From NCBI GenBank assembly GCA_016841205.1, contig JAENZP010000009.1, forward strand, positions 99,554 to 163,553: 64,000 nt of DNA, written 5' to 3'. The stretch comes from Desulfoscipio geothermicus. GTDB taxonomy: Bacteria; Bacillota; Desulfotomaculia; Desulfotomaculales; Desulfallaceae. The notes beneath the pieces are model-generated. The model made no database searches. It was not told where the DNA came from and worked only from the letters and a program-made list of their open reading frames with translations. Positions within the stretch are counted from its first letter, which is position 1; the number at the start of each line of letters is the position of its first letter. The translations under genes were made by a program, and so were the position numbers. Positions 25,842 to 34,141 of the stretch are shown piece by piece.

Positions 25842-26954
25842 ATGCAACAGGTTGCTGATATTTTCAGTAATATTGGACTTTTATATTTAAATGCAGGACA
25901 GGTTGGCATGTGGCTGATAGCCTTTGTCCTCTTTTATCTGGCCATTAAGAAAGGTGTTGAGCCGCTGCTCCTGGTGCCTATCGCATTTGGAATATTTGCG
26001 ACCAACTTCCCTCATACCGGCCTGACAGAAGAGGGCGGACTGTTTTATATCTTTTACAATTACGGTATTGCTAATGAATTAATCCCACCCCTTATTTTCC
26101 TGGGTCTGGGTGCGATGACGGACTTTGGGCCGGTGCTTGCTAATCCCAAAACATTGCTTTTAGGTGCGGCAGGTCAGATTGGTGTTTACGTGGCGTTTTT
26201 CGGTGCCATACTGATCGGCTTCACTCCGAACGAGGCGGCCACCATTGGTATAATCGGTGGTGCTGACGGCCCGACTTCCATATATCTTGCTGCCAATCTG
26301 GCCCCGCACTTGTTGGGAACGGTGGCGGTGGCGGCTTATTCTTACATGGCGTTGGTGCCAATAATCATTCCGCCCGTTGCCAAAGCGCTGACTACCCAGA
26401 AAGAACGGGAAATGGTTATGCAAATGGTGCGTACACCAAGTAAGACGGAAAGAATTGTTTTCCCTATTTTGGTATCCATTATTGTTATGCTGTTGGTGCC
26501 CATGGCGGCCCCGCTGATTGCCATGTTCATGCTGGGTAACTTGTTCATGGAAAGCGGTGTGGTGGAGCGTCTGACCACGGTTAGCCGTGAAGCTTTAATG
26601 AATATAGTTACCATTTTCCTTGGTGTAGCCGTTGGCTCCACCATGACTGCGGAAACTTTCCTGAACGCTAAAACCCTCGGTGTGTTTGCAATGGGCATAG
26701 TAGCCTTTGCCTTTGCTACGGCTGGCGGTGTATTAATAGCCAAGCTAATGAACCTGTTCGTTAAGAACAAGGTCAACCCGCTTATCGGTGCTGCGGGTGT
26801 ATCCGCTGTACCCATGGCAGCTCGGGTGGTCCAGAATATGGGTATGGAGGCTAACCAGCAAAACTACCTGCTGATGCACGCTATGGGGCCCAACGTGGCC
26901 GGTGTTATCGGCACGGCTGTGGCGGCCGGTGCGTTTATTGCGGCTTTAACGTAG
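25842..26954 (+). CDS. oadB: Sodium-translocating decarboxylase, beta subunit (OadB family)
   Basis: 370 residues, about nine to eleven membrane helices, intact. The family motifs GAMTDFGPVLANPKT and GIIGGADGPTSIYLA carry the aspartate used for sodium translocation, and the C-terminal SAVPMAARVVQ and HAMGPNVAGVIGTAVAAG are diagnostic. The protein couples decarboxylation of a carboxybiotin intermediate (oxaloacetate, methylmalonyl-CoA or glutaconyl-CoA type) to Na+ export. ATG 25842 follows GGAGG. No alpha (carboxyltransferase) subunit is in the window and the local biotin carrier is dead, so a partner elsewhere is needed. Confidence 0.92.
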   Translation: MQQVADIFSNIGLLYLNAGQVGMWLIAFVLFYLAIKKGVEPLLLVPIAFGIFATNFPHTGLTEEGGLFYIFYNYGIANELIPPLIFLGLGAMTDFGPVLANPKTLLLGAAGQIGVYVAFFGAILIGFTPNEAATIGIIGGADGPTSIYLAANLAPHLLGTVAVAAYSYMALVPIIIPPVAKALTTQKEREMVMQMVRTPSKTERIVFPILVSIIVMLLVPMAAPLIAMFMLGNLFMESGVVERLTTVSREALMNIVTIFLGVAVGSTMTAETFLNAKTLGVFAMGIVAFAFATAGGVLIAKLMNLFVKNKVNPLIGAAGVSAVPMAARVVQNMGMEANQQNYLLMHAMGPNVAGVIGTAVAAGAFIAALT

Positions 26955-27097
26955 CAGTTTAGGATAATTAACTCATCTTGCGGTGTTGGCAAAAAACTAT
27001 AATTGTGCCGTCTTCATATATAACCTAGCTTTCAAGAAATTAGGCAAATTATCTATGATTCTAAAATAAACTTACTGACTTTGATTAACTAGTAACC

Positions 27098-27176
27098 AAG
27101 CAAAGCACTTTTTTCTCAGGTTTTGGTATGGTTACCAATATTAACTCAGAAAAAGAGTGTTTTGCTTATTTTTTTT
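27098..27176 (+). terminator. Large hairpin/terminator after oadB
   Basis: Arms 27098-27116 and about 27149-27167 (AAGCAAAGCACT with AGTGTTTTGCTT plus A/T pairs) form a long stem followed by eight T residues (27169-27176). Confidence 0.7.
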
Positions 27177-27302
27177 CGTACAAAAATACCATTTATATCA
27201 GAATTTTAGCCAATCTTGAACCCCGAAAGTTTAGTTGAGTTTGTAAGTAGCTTTTCTGTTTATTGCTTTTTTTACGCGTGGTAATAGTATGTTTCACCAA
27301 AG

Positions 27303-27318
27303 TGGCCTTTGGGGTGCA
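27303..27318 (+). promoter_or_regulatory. Candidate sigma-54 (-24/-12) promoter of the permease gene
   Basis: TGGCC at 27303-27307 and TGCA at 27315-27318 give exact GG-N10-GC spacing, 85 bases before the permease start and near a gene for a sigma-54 activator. The match to the full consensus is moderate. The rest of 26955-27401 holds only the terminator. Confidence 0.4.
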
Positions 27319-27401
27319 TAACTATAATTTCCGACAAATATGAATTTAAAAATTAGCTTGCTTAAGGTTTACATTGCTTTGTAGAGAAAGGGGGAATAAA
27401 T

Positions 27402-28805
27402 TTGCCGGAGCATTTACAAATTTATTTTGCTACTGCAGTTTTTTTAGTTGTTTACGCCATCATTGTATCTGAAAAGATTCACCGGACTGTCATTGCTTTG
27501 GTAGGCGCGGCATTGGTTGTCGTATTCGGTATTGTGAGCGCTGAGAGTGCAGTGGAGCACATTGATTTCAATACCCTTGGCCTTTTGGTGGGTATGATGA
27601 TTATTGTGGGCATTACGCGCCAGACAGGTGTTTTCGAGTTCCTTGCCATTAAGGCCGCCAAAGGCTCCAAGGGTGAGCCGCTCAAAATTATGGCGGCGTT
27701 ATCCATGGTTACAGCTGTTCTATCGGCGCTTCTTGATAATGTCACCACGGTGCTGCTCATTGTTCCGGTGACCTTTGCTATTGCCAAAAAACTTAAAATC
27801 AACCCCATGCCGATATTAATAGCAGAGATATTGTCATCTAACATAGGCGGTACTTCTACATTAATTGGTGATCCGCCCAACATTATGATCGGCAGTGCAA
27901 CTCACTTGGGTTTCATGGACTTTATTATTAATCTAACTCCAGTTGTCGTGGTTGTTTATGTGGTTACTTTGACGCTGCTGCGCTTGATTTACCGGTCTCA
28001 ACTAGTTTGCGACCCGAAACTGCAAGCGTCAATAATGGAATTAGACGAGCGCGCTGAACTTAAAGATATGAAGTTGTTGAGTAAATGTTTGGTTGTACTG
28101 GCACTTACCATAACCGGTTTTGTTCTGCATCAGTACTTAGGCCTGGAGTCTTCGGTGATTGCCCTGACCGGAGCCAGTTTACTGCTTTTGGTCAGCCGTC
28201 AGGAGCCGGAACACGCCCTGCAAGCTGTGGAGTGGCCCGTAATATTCTTCTTTATTGGCTTGTTTGTGCTGGTAGGCGGCCTGGTTGAAACGGGGGTTAT
28301 TGCTATGATAGCCGCCGGAGCTATGGATTTGACCGGTGGTGCCATGATTCCCACTTCCATGCTGATATTATGGCTTTCGGGAATTGCCTCAGCCTTTGTA
28401 GATAATATTCCCTTTGTGGCGACCATGATTCCTATGATTCATGACATGGGCAGATTAATGGGTATAACCGATCCCAATGCTTTGAATTTGTTCTGGTGGT
28501 CACTGTCCCTGGGGGCCTGCCTGGGTGGAAACGGTACGATAATCGGTGCCTCCGCTAACGTTGTGGTAATTGGTATGTCTGAAAAGCGGGGTGTCCTTAT
28601 AACTTTCATGAAATATTTTGTGGTAGCTTTTCCGCTGATGTTGATATCGCTGGTGGTGTGTACCGGATACTTGTTGCTATGGCATCTTTATTCAGAATCA
28701 ATAGTTATTGTTGTAACACTGGGCTTTGGCTTACTGGTTGCATTAGCCGCCATGCCAATTAACAAAATGTTGGAAAAGCAGGCTGCTTCAAAAACATTAA
28801 ACTAA
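27402..28805 (+). CDS. ArsB/NhaD-type permease (SLC13/citrate-transporter superfamily)
   Basis: 467 residues with about eleven to twelve membrane helices. Family signatures are LLDNVTTVLLIVPVT, SSNIGGTSTLIGDPPNIMIG and the second-half repeat FVDNIPFVATMIPMI with GGNGTIIGASANVV. These mark the ArsB/NhaD/P-protein branch of ion transporters, with arsenite, Na+/H+ or dicarboxylate substrates possible. TTG start at 27402 behind AAAGGGGG. The dead copy of the same gene start near oadG and the adjacent sigma-54 activator suggest a role in organic-acid metabolism with Na+ coupling rather than arsenic resistance; that is inference. Confidence 0.85.
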   Translation: MPEHLQIYFATAVFLVVYAIIVSEKIHRTVIALVGAALVVVFGIVSAESAVEHIDFNTLGLLVGMMIIVGITRQTGVFEFLAIKAAKGSKGEPLKIMAALSMVTAVLSALLDNVTTVLLIVPVTFAIAKKLKINPMPILIAEILSSNIGGTSTLIGDPPNIMIGSATHLGFMDFIINLTPVVVVVYVVTLTLLRLIYRSQLVCDPKLQASIMELDERAELKDMKLLSKCLVVLALTITGFVLHQYLGLESSVIALTGASLLLLVSRQEPEHALQAVEWPVIFFFIGLFVLVGGLVETGVIAMIAAGAMDLTGGAMIPTSMLILWLSGIASAFVDNIPFVATMIPMIHDMGRLMGITDPNALNLFWWSLSLGACLGGNGTIIGASANVVVIGMSEKRGVLITFMKYFVVAFPLMLISLVVCTGYLLLWHLYSESIVIVVTLGFGLLVALAAMPINKMLEKQAASKTLN

Positions 28806-28830
28806 ATGCGTAAGAAATTAATTGTTTGAT

Positions 28831-28856
28831 AAAGGCACCCCTTGTGGGGTGCCTTT
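28831..28856 (+). terminator. Intrinsic terminator after the permease
   Basis: A perfect 11-bp stem AAAGGCACCCC (28831-28841) with GGGGTGCCTTT (28846-28856), loop TTGT. Confidence 0.85.
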
Positions 28857-28965
28857 ACCCGTAAAAGCCGGGTTTTTCCCTGTCTACAATGATTTGGTAT
28901 CAATGGCCAGGTTACTTAGCATGGCATGTCGGACCTACTGCTTTGAGGAAATATTTGGCTTTGGA

Positions 28966-28988
28966 GGCCTGGCTTATAAAGCCAGGCC
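28966..28988. repeat. Perfect hairpin overlapping the activator stop codon
   Basis: Ten-bp arms GGCCTGGCTT (28966-28975) and AAGCCAGGCC (28979-28988), loop ATA. The stop codon of the minus-strand activator lies inside it. The same hairpin is kept at 24049-24071 in the remnant copy. No T run follows, so it may stabilise mRNA rather than terminate. Confidence 0.7.
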
Positions 28989-31067
28989 GTTTGATTTTAG
29001 ACGGCTTATTTTGCGCACGATGGTGGACTGATCCACCTTTAAGGCTTGGGCGGCCCGGTTGGCACTACCGCATTCCTTGATGGCAGTGCTGATTAACTGC
29101 CGCTCGACCTCCATAACGGCGTTTTTTAATGGCATGATACCCTTCACATACACTTCGGGCAGTTGCTGTTCAAGGTTTTCAAAAACGTGTTCCGGCAGGT
29201 GGTCCACGGAAATTTCATCATCAGCGGTGGTTACCATCAGCCTTTCCATCATATTATCCAATTCTCTAACGTTCCCGGGCCAGTAATAGCGTAAAAGGGC
29301 GTCAAAAACCCGGGGACTTATTTTTTTGCGAATGCCGTACTTTTCTTCATACTTATGTTTAAAGGCACAAGCCAGCGGTATGATGTCTTCTTTGCGCTCT
29401 CGCAGTGGGCAAATATAAAGTGGTACCACGTTGACGCGGAAGTATAGATCCTCCCTGAACTGGCCTGCTTTAACCATCGTTTCCAGATTGCGATTGGTAG
29501 CCGCCAGGATTCGTACATTAACAGGTTTTGGTTTGCTGCCGCCCACCCGGAGCACTTCCCTTTCCTGGATAGCCCGGAGCAACTTAACCTGAAAGCTCAT
29601 CGGCAGATCGCCAATTTCATCCAATAACAGCGTGCCGTTATTGGCTAGCTCAAACATGCCCGCTTTGCCCTCCCGGTTGGCCCCGGTAAAGGCACCTCGC
29701 TCATAGCCGAACATCTCCGATTCCAGCAGGTTTTCGGGTATAGCCCCGCAATTGACGGTAATAAAAGGCCCGCTTTGACGTTTGCTGTTATTATGAATGG
29801 TTTTGGCAAAGACTTCCTTGCCCACCCCGGATTCTCCCAAAATTAGTACCGTGGTATCAACCATGGCCAGGCGTATGGCTGTCTGTAATAACTCACGCAT
29901 TTTGGGGGAGTTAAAAATCAGCCCTTCCTGGCTTAAAAGCCGCCCCCGCAGTTCAGTTAGCTCATCCTGATAGCGTTCGCTCATTTCCTTGGTTTGCTTG
30001 AGTTGTTCACGCAGTTCATTAAGCTCGGTGAGGTCACGAATGTTTATCACAAGGCGCTCAATCTCCCCATCCTGGTTCTGCACGGGACTGCCGGTTATTA
30101 AAAATTGGTCTCTCTCTACCACGGTAACGGGTCCGCCTGCTGCAAGTACAGCTTCGACAATGGAGTGCTCATAGATTCCTTTTTCAATCAGATAGTCCAT
30201 GTACTGACCTTGAATTTGATCCGAGGGTATACCGATGATGCGCTCGTGGGCCTGGTTGGCTCTTAATATAAGACCTTGGGCATTGGTAATAATAATGCCA
30301 TCGTAGGATGACTCAATGATAAGCTCCAATTTTTTGTTTAATTGTTTAACTGAATCCAGCTCTTCGGAGATAAACTCCAATTCGGAAATATCCTGAAAGA
30401 TAGCCACAGCGCCCACCACTTGTCCATTTTCATAGATGGGGCTTTGATTAGTCAGGTAGGTGCGGTTTCCTTGGGTATAGGTTAATTTAACCTCTTTGCG
30501 GCTAATGCCGTCTTTTAATACATCCAGCAAGCCCTGCAAGCAAATGACTGTGGAAATATGGCTTCCCATGGCATAGTCTTTGGGCAGCCTGGTCATTTTC
30601 TCCGCTGCCTGGTTGTACAGACGGATTACGCCGCTATTGTCGATAGCGATAATGCCATTGTTCACTGAATCTAAAATAGTATCCACCTGCAGCAGTATTG
30701 AATTGGCCTTGTTTAATAGTTCAGAGCCCACTCTAGTTTTCCCCAGGAAGCCGCTTAAGCAATTATCTTGATCAACCACTGGGAAAGCCTGCCCGTGCAG
30801 TGCCCAGGCGTTAGCCCAGGAATCATTTTCTCCAATGGTACGCACCGGGCTTTGCATTATGGCTGTTACAGTGGTTGTTTCCTCGAATACCTTTGGCCCC
30901 CATTTAAAGATATCGTTTCTGGTAACCATGCCGATGATCTCTCCGTCCGGGTTTAGCACCGGTAGACCGGAAATTTTGTGCTGCCGGATTAATTGCCAGG
31001 CTTCTGCCGCCGGCTGATCGGGACGAAGGCTGATGCTTATTGGAGTCATTATTTTATTAACCAACAT
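28974..31067 (-). CDS. Sigma-54-dependent activator with CBS pair and two PAS domains
   Basis: 697 residues. Order: CBS-domain pair (about 1-115), PAS (about 125-235), PAS (about 245-360), coiled linker, AAA+ sigma-54 interaction domain (about 385-625) and Fis-type helix-turn-helix (about 650-690). The AAA+ motifs GESGVGKEVFAKTIH and the sigma-54-contacting GAFTGANREGKAG are intact. CBS domains usually sense adenine nucleotides, PAS a small molecule or redox state. It probably activates the neighbouring permease and/or decarboxylase genes. Start ATG 31067 behind GGGGGT. A stripped copy exists at 24049-24400. Confidence 0.93.
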   Translation of the reverse strand: MLVNKIMTPISISLRPDQPAAEAWQLIRQHKISGLPVLNPDGEIIGMVTRNDIFKWGPKVFEETTTVTAIMQSPVRTIGENDSWANAWALHGQAFPVVDQDNCLSGFLGKTRVGSELLNKANSILLQVDTILDSVNNGIIAIDNSGVIRLYNQAAEKMTRLPKDYAMGSHISTVICLQGLLDVLKDGISRKEVKLTYTQGNRTYLTNQSPIYENGQVVGAVAIFQDISELEFISEELDSVKQLNKKLELIIESSYDGIIITNAQGLILRANQAHERIIGIPSDQIQGQYMDYLIEKGIYEHSIVEAVLAAGGPVTVVERDQFLITGSPVQNQDGEIERLVINIRDLTELNELREQLKQTKEMSERYQDELTELRGRLLSQEGLIFNSPKMRELLQTAIRLAMVDTTVLILGESGVGKEVFAKTIHNNSKRQSGPFITVNCGAIPENLLESEMFGYERGAFTGANREGKAGMFELANNGTLLLDEIGDLPMSFQVKLLRAIQEREVLRVGGSKPKPVNVRILAATNRNLETMVKAGQFREDLYFRVNVVPLYICPLRERKEDIIPLACAFKHKYEEKYGIRKKISPRVFDALLRYYWPGNVRELDNMMERLMVTTADDEISVDHLPEHVFENLEQQLPEVYVKGIMPLKNAVMEVERQLISTAIKECGSANRAAQALKVDQSTIVRKISRLKSNGLAL

Positions 31068-31187
31068 TTTTTCTACCCCCTTTACCCAGACATCAGCATA
31101 TTCCAGGCGTTTTTAAACATCTGTAGCTTTTCGCTTGTTACATTGTGGTATCGTTGCATATGCATAACGGATTACCGGTCACGGATT

Positions 31188-31221
31188 TATGTATTTACGC
31201 ATAATATGTATTTCTGCATAA
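31188..31221. repeat. Abutting 17-bp direct repeats upstream of the activator gene (possible enhancer sites)
   Basis: Units at 31188-31204 and 31205-31221 share 15 of 17 bases (TATGTATTT-NN-GCATAA). The activator remnant keeps two diverged units at 24342-24358 and 24360-24376. Retention in both copies suggests a binding site, most simply for the activator itself. Confidence 0.6.
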
Positions 31222-31318
31222 CTTCGTAAAAACCCTGCTTTACTAAAGTATTTTTTTCTACTTAGTTCACATAAATTGCTCACCCTTGTCAAGTAATTAA
31301 CACTTGTATAAAATAAAT

Positions 31319-31347
31319 GGTAAACCGGGGATTATATCCGGTTTACC
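31319..31347 (-). terminator. Hairpin downstream of the YhcN-like gene
   Basis: GGTAAACCGG (31319-31328) pairs perfectly with CCGGTTTACC (31338-31347). On the minus strand it is followed by an A/T-rich tract, consistent with termination of the YhcN-like gene. Confidence 0.6.
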
Positions 31348-31377
31348 ATAAAGATCAGTATGCTTTGGTTTGGCTTT

Positions 31378-31878
31378 TTACATGGTTCTTGGTGTTAACC
31401 GGCGGGCTATCTCACCCAGCTCGTTAGCGAAGCTGGACGCCGGCATGCCATTGGCCATACCTTTATCTATGTTTTTAAGTCGGGTTAACGTATCCACGTC
31501 TGAGCTTACAAAAACTGTTTTAATGCCGGACTCAGTGCCTCTAACGCGTTTAATAACAGCTTCCTCTACGGCTTTGGTTTGCCCTTTTTCGATATTGGCT
31601 TTAATATCCAGACCAATATAGGCAGTATTCCCAGCTACTACAACGGTGGAACTTTTTACCCCATCCACCTGGTCAGTTTTCCGGGCGATGTTCCGGGCCT
31701 GCTCCCGGGCTTTATTATTGACCTGGTTGGTATTGTTATTGACGGCTGGTGTCTGGTTAGTCTGGTTGGGGACAGGCTGAGTAGGACCGGGTTTCCTGGC
31801 CGTTGAGCAACCGCTGAAGATAATCAGTGAAGTGATGAACAGCGCAAGCAGCAGGGTGGTTAAATTTTTGGTGCTCAT
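31378..31878 (-). CDS. YhcN/YlaJ-type sporulation lipoprotein
   Basis: 166 residues. A signal peptide with lipobox (IIFSGCST) is followed by a P/N/Q-rich linker with NQTNQ repeats (about 28-60), then the YhcN/YlaJ domain: AREQARNIARKTDQVDGVKSS, GNTAYIGLDIK, VRGTESGIKTVFVSSDVDTL. These lipoproteins sit in the forespore or spore inner membrane. ATG 31878 is used because AAGGAG lies at proper distance; the in-frame GTG 31887 abuts the site. Confidence 0.88.
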   Translation of the reverse strand: MSTKNLTTLLLALFITSLIIFSGCSTARKPGPTQPVPNQTNQTPAVNNNTNQVNNKAREQARNIARKTDQVDGVKSSTVVVAGNTAYIGLDIKANIEKGQTKAVEEAVIKRVRGTESGIKTVFVSSDVDTLTRLKNIDKGMANGMPASSFANELGEIARRLTPRTM

Positions 31879-32191
31879 TTTACGCACTCCTTTTGTAAAT
31901 CGTTTCTTTTCTAGAGTGCGAAAATAACAAAAAAATATACTTTACTTATTTCTTTGCAGCACCTTCAGACCTGCAACATTGGACTTCAATTCTAAAAAAC
32001 ATTTGGTATTGCACTATAAATGACAATATATCCTTATCAACATGCTTGCGGGGTGAAATATAGACAAACCTGCAGGGGCGGAAAAGGTAATACTAGAAAA
32101 TAAAAATGTGTCGGAAAAATTATGCTTTAAGGTAAAGGTTTACTCCCTGGTATGTCGAACTTATATCTGAAAAATAAGAGGGGGGAGTGAC
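31879..32191. other. Intergenic region between divergent lipoprotein genes
   Basis: About 310 bases, AT-rich, expected to carry the divergent promoters. I see no clear operator, RNA structure or small gene beyond the GGGGGGAG ribosome site at its right end. Confidence 0.4.
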
Positions 32192-32929
32192 ATGTTGCAT
32201 AAGTTCAAAATCCTTTTAGTAACCGTGCTTGTGTTGGTTTTCAGTTCCTTTGGTCTAGCCGGGTGCGGTGGGGACAAGCAGGAAAACAATAGCAGCGGCG
32301 ATAGCCAGAGCGTAAGTGCAGGGCAAAAAACGACGCAAGACACTAAGAAAGAATCGGCAAAGGATTTATTCTCTAAAGGTCAGAAAATTGAAGGTATGAC
32401 CTGTGATTATGTTTTTACGTCAGAAGGCGTTACTGCACAGGGTAAAATGTGGGTGCAGGGCGACAAGGTTAAACATGAAACAACAGCACAGGATCAAAAA
32501 ATAATTATGCTTTTTGATGGTAGTACTTATTATAGCTACAACCCGGCTGAAAATATGGCGATTAAATTTACTATTGAGGACATGCAGGGGGATAGCGAAG
32601 ATATAGATACGCCTCTTGACTACACGGAAGAAGCTAGTGATGAATTAATCACCGAGCTTGAAACCATGGACTACGAAGGATATAAATGTAGGGTGCTTTT
32701 GGTTAAGGAAAAGGAATCTCAAGACGAAGTAAAAATGTGGGTACGAGAGGATTGCGGTATCCCCGTTCGTGTAGAAGCTACGGATGTGAATGGTACCAAG
32801 ACGGTCATGGAATATAAAAACTTAAAGGTGGGGGCTCTGCCGGCGGGTACCTTTGAACTGCCGAAGGGTGTGCAAGTGCAGGATATTAGTGAATTGATGA
32901 GCCAGATGCCAAAGGCGTCCGGCAACTAA
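32192..32929 (+). CDS. Lipoprotein with a LolA-like/DUF4412-type domain
   Basis: 245 residues. Lipobox LAGCGG near residue 24, then a polar linker (about 28-65), then a beta-rich domain: MTCDYVFTSEGVTAQGKMWV, VKHETTAQDQKIIMLFDGS, TYYSYNP, and a second half YEGYKCRVLLVKEK, VKMWVREDCGIPVRVE. The pattern of modified-outer-layer-style sheets fits LolA-like or DUF4412 proteins, thought to bind lipids or act in the cell envelope. No operon partners. Confidence 0.75.
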   Translation: MLHKFKILLVTVLVLVFSSFGLAGCGGDKQENNSSGDSQSVSAGQKTTQDTKKESAKDLFSKGQKIEGMTCDYVFTSEGVTAQGKMWVQGDKVKHETTAQDQKIIMLFDGSTYYSYNPAENMAIKFTIEDMQGDSEDIDTPLDYTEEASDELITELETMDYEGYKCRVLLVKEKESQDEVKMWVREDCGIPVRVEATDVNGTKTVMEYKNLKVGALPAGTFELPKGVQVQDISELMSQMPKASGN

Positions 32930-32950
32930 GCCAGTACCTTGATACCATGG

Positions 32951-32995
32951 GACCACGAAGGTCTGCCTCAAAGAGGGGCGTCTTTGTGGTCTTTA
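32951..32995 (+). terminator. Intrinsic terminator after the lipoprotein gene
   Basis: GACCACGAAG (32951-32960) pairs with CTTTGTGGTC (32982-32991), an inner CCTC/GAGG helix, then T-rich sequence. Confidence 0.7.
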
Positions 32996-33219
32996 TACTT
33001 TATTTCAAGGTTACTTTTATGGCTACCTGATGACCTGGTGAACTCTCCCCTACAGAGGCGGGAGATGCTTAAATAAATGGTGCTCTTAGTTTAGTCTAGT
33101 ATTATAGTTATTAAACTTAGATTGTTGGCACAATCTAAAGCAAGTAGAAATAGATTTAAATGTTATTAATTGCCAAAGCAAATTAGGCCTGATAAATTGA
33201 AAAAATGAGGTGTTTAATT

Positions 33220-33831
33220 ATGTGTTTGGAAAAGACTCCCTGGGAAAAAGCCATTGATTTTCACGGACACGTTTGTCCTGGCTTGGCTATCGGGTACCGG
33301 GTATCGGAAATAGCGTTAGAACATCTGAAGGAAATGCGCTCGCCTGACGAAGAACTGCTGGCTATTGTGGAAAACGACGCCTGTGGCGTGGATGCTGTCA
33401 TGGTGATGACGGGGTGCACTTTGGGCAAAGGCAATCTGATTTTCCGAGACCTGGGCAAACAAGTGTATACCTTTGGCAGCCGCAACAGCAACCGGGCGCT
33501 GCGCATATCTGTGGACGGGGCCAAGGTACACCGGTCCGAATCTCAAAAGAACGAATTGCGCAGTAAAGTATTCAGCGGCACGGCTACCGGGGAGGAAAAG
33601 GCTGAATTCGAACTGGCCCGGGGGCGGCGGATAGAACAAATACTGCACATGCCCGAGGATGATTTCTGTAAAGTGGAGCAAATCGATTTCCAATTCCCTT
33701 CCAAAGCGCTGACGTTTCCTTCCGTACAGTGCGCCCGCTGCGGTGAATATGTGATGGAGCCCAGGTCCAGGGTGCGAGACGGTGAGTTTGTGTGCCTGGA
33801 TTGTTTTGAGGATTACACTCGGGGTTGGTAA
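33220..33831 (+). CDS. FmdE family protein with C-terminal zinc ribbon
   Basis: 203 residues. The FmdE domain (about 1-150) starts with AIDFHGHVCPGLAIGYR and has the conserved ENDACGVDAVMVMTGCTLGKGN. A treble-clef/zinc-ribbon (about 170-200) has CARCGEYVMEPRSRV and CLDC. FmdE proteins were named for formylmethanofuran dehydrogenase, but in sulfate reducers and syntrophs they occur without it and are thought to be linked to molybdenum/tungsten or redox cofactors. ATG 33220 was chosen (GAGGTG 8 bases before) over ATG 33205. Confidence 0.88.
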   Translation: MCLEKTPWEKAIDFHGHVCPGLAIGYRVSEIALEHLKEMRSPDEELLAIVENDACGVDAVMVMTGCTLGKGNLIFRDLGKQVYTFGSRNSNRALRISVDGAKVHRSESQKNELRSKVFSGTATGEEKAEFELARGRRIEQILHMPEDDFCKVEQIDFQFPSKALTFPSVQCARCGEYVMEPRSRVRDGEFVCLDCFEDYTRGW

Positions 33832-34011
33832 CAGCAGATATTAAATGTGGGCGGTCCATGGTGTCAAATAATTCACTACAATAGGCAAAGGAGAGGGATC
33901 ATTTTAGGAGCATGGTCGTCCGGCTATGCTCCTTTGGTTTATAAACCGGAGGAAAATGGAGATAATGCTCAATATAAGGTTGTTGTTGCGAATATTAGAT
34001 GCTTACGGCAT

Positions 34012-34041
34012 TTGCCATTAGTGCTTTATATGCAATACTAT
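34012..34041 (+). promoter_or_regulatory. Probable SigA promoter of htpG
   Basis: TTGCCA (34012-34017) and TACTAT (34036-34041) spaced by 18 bases, placing the start point just before the CIRCE element, as in other HrcA-controlled genes. The upstream 33832-34011 shows nothing else. Confidence 0.6.
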
Positions 34042-34052
34042 CATTTTATAAG

Positions 34053-34079
34053 TTAGCACTCGCCTTGGATGAGTGCTAA
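34053..34079. promoter_or_regulatory. CIRCE operator (HrcA binding site)
   Basis: A perfect TTAGCACTC-N9-GAGTGCTAA inverted repeat (34053-34061 and 34071-34079), the full CIRCE consensus. It lies 62 bases upstream of htpG and immediately downstream of the predicted promoter. HrcA repressor binding would make htpG heat-shock inducible. Confidence 0.97.
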
Positions 34080-34141
34080 CAACAGCCTGGCTTAAGTAAA
34101 CTTGGTTAAACCAAACTTTAACAAATAGGGAGGGTATATAT

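Noticed and set aside
33847..34056. 69-codon plus frame upstream of htpG
   Set aside because: It runs across the predicted promoter into the CIRCE region and has no recognisable protein features.
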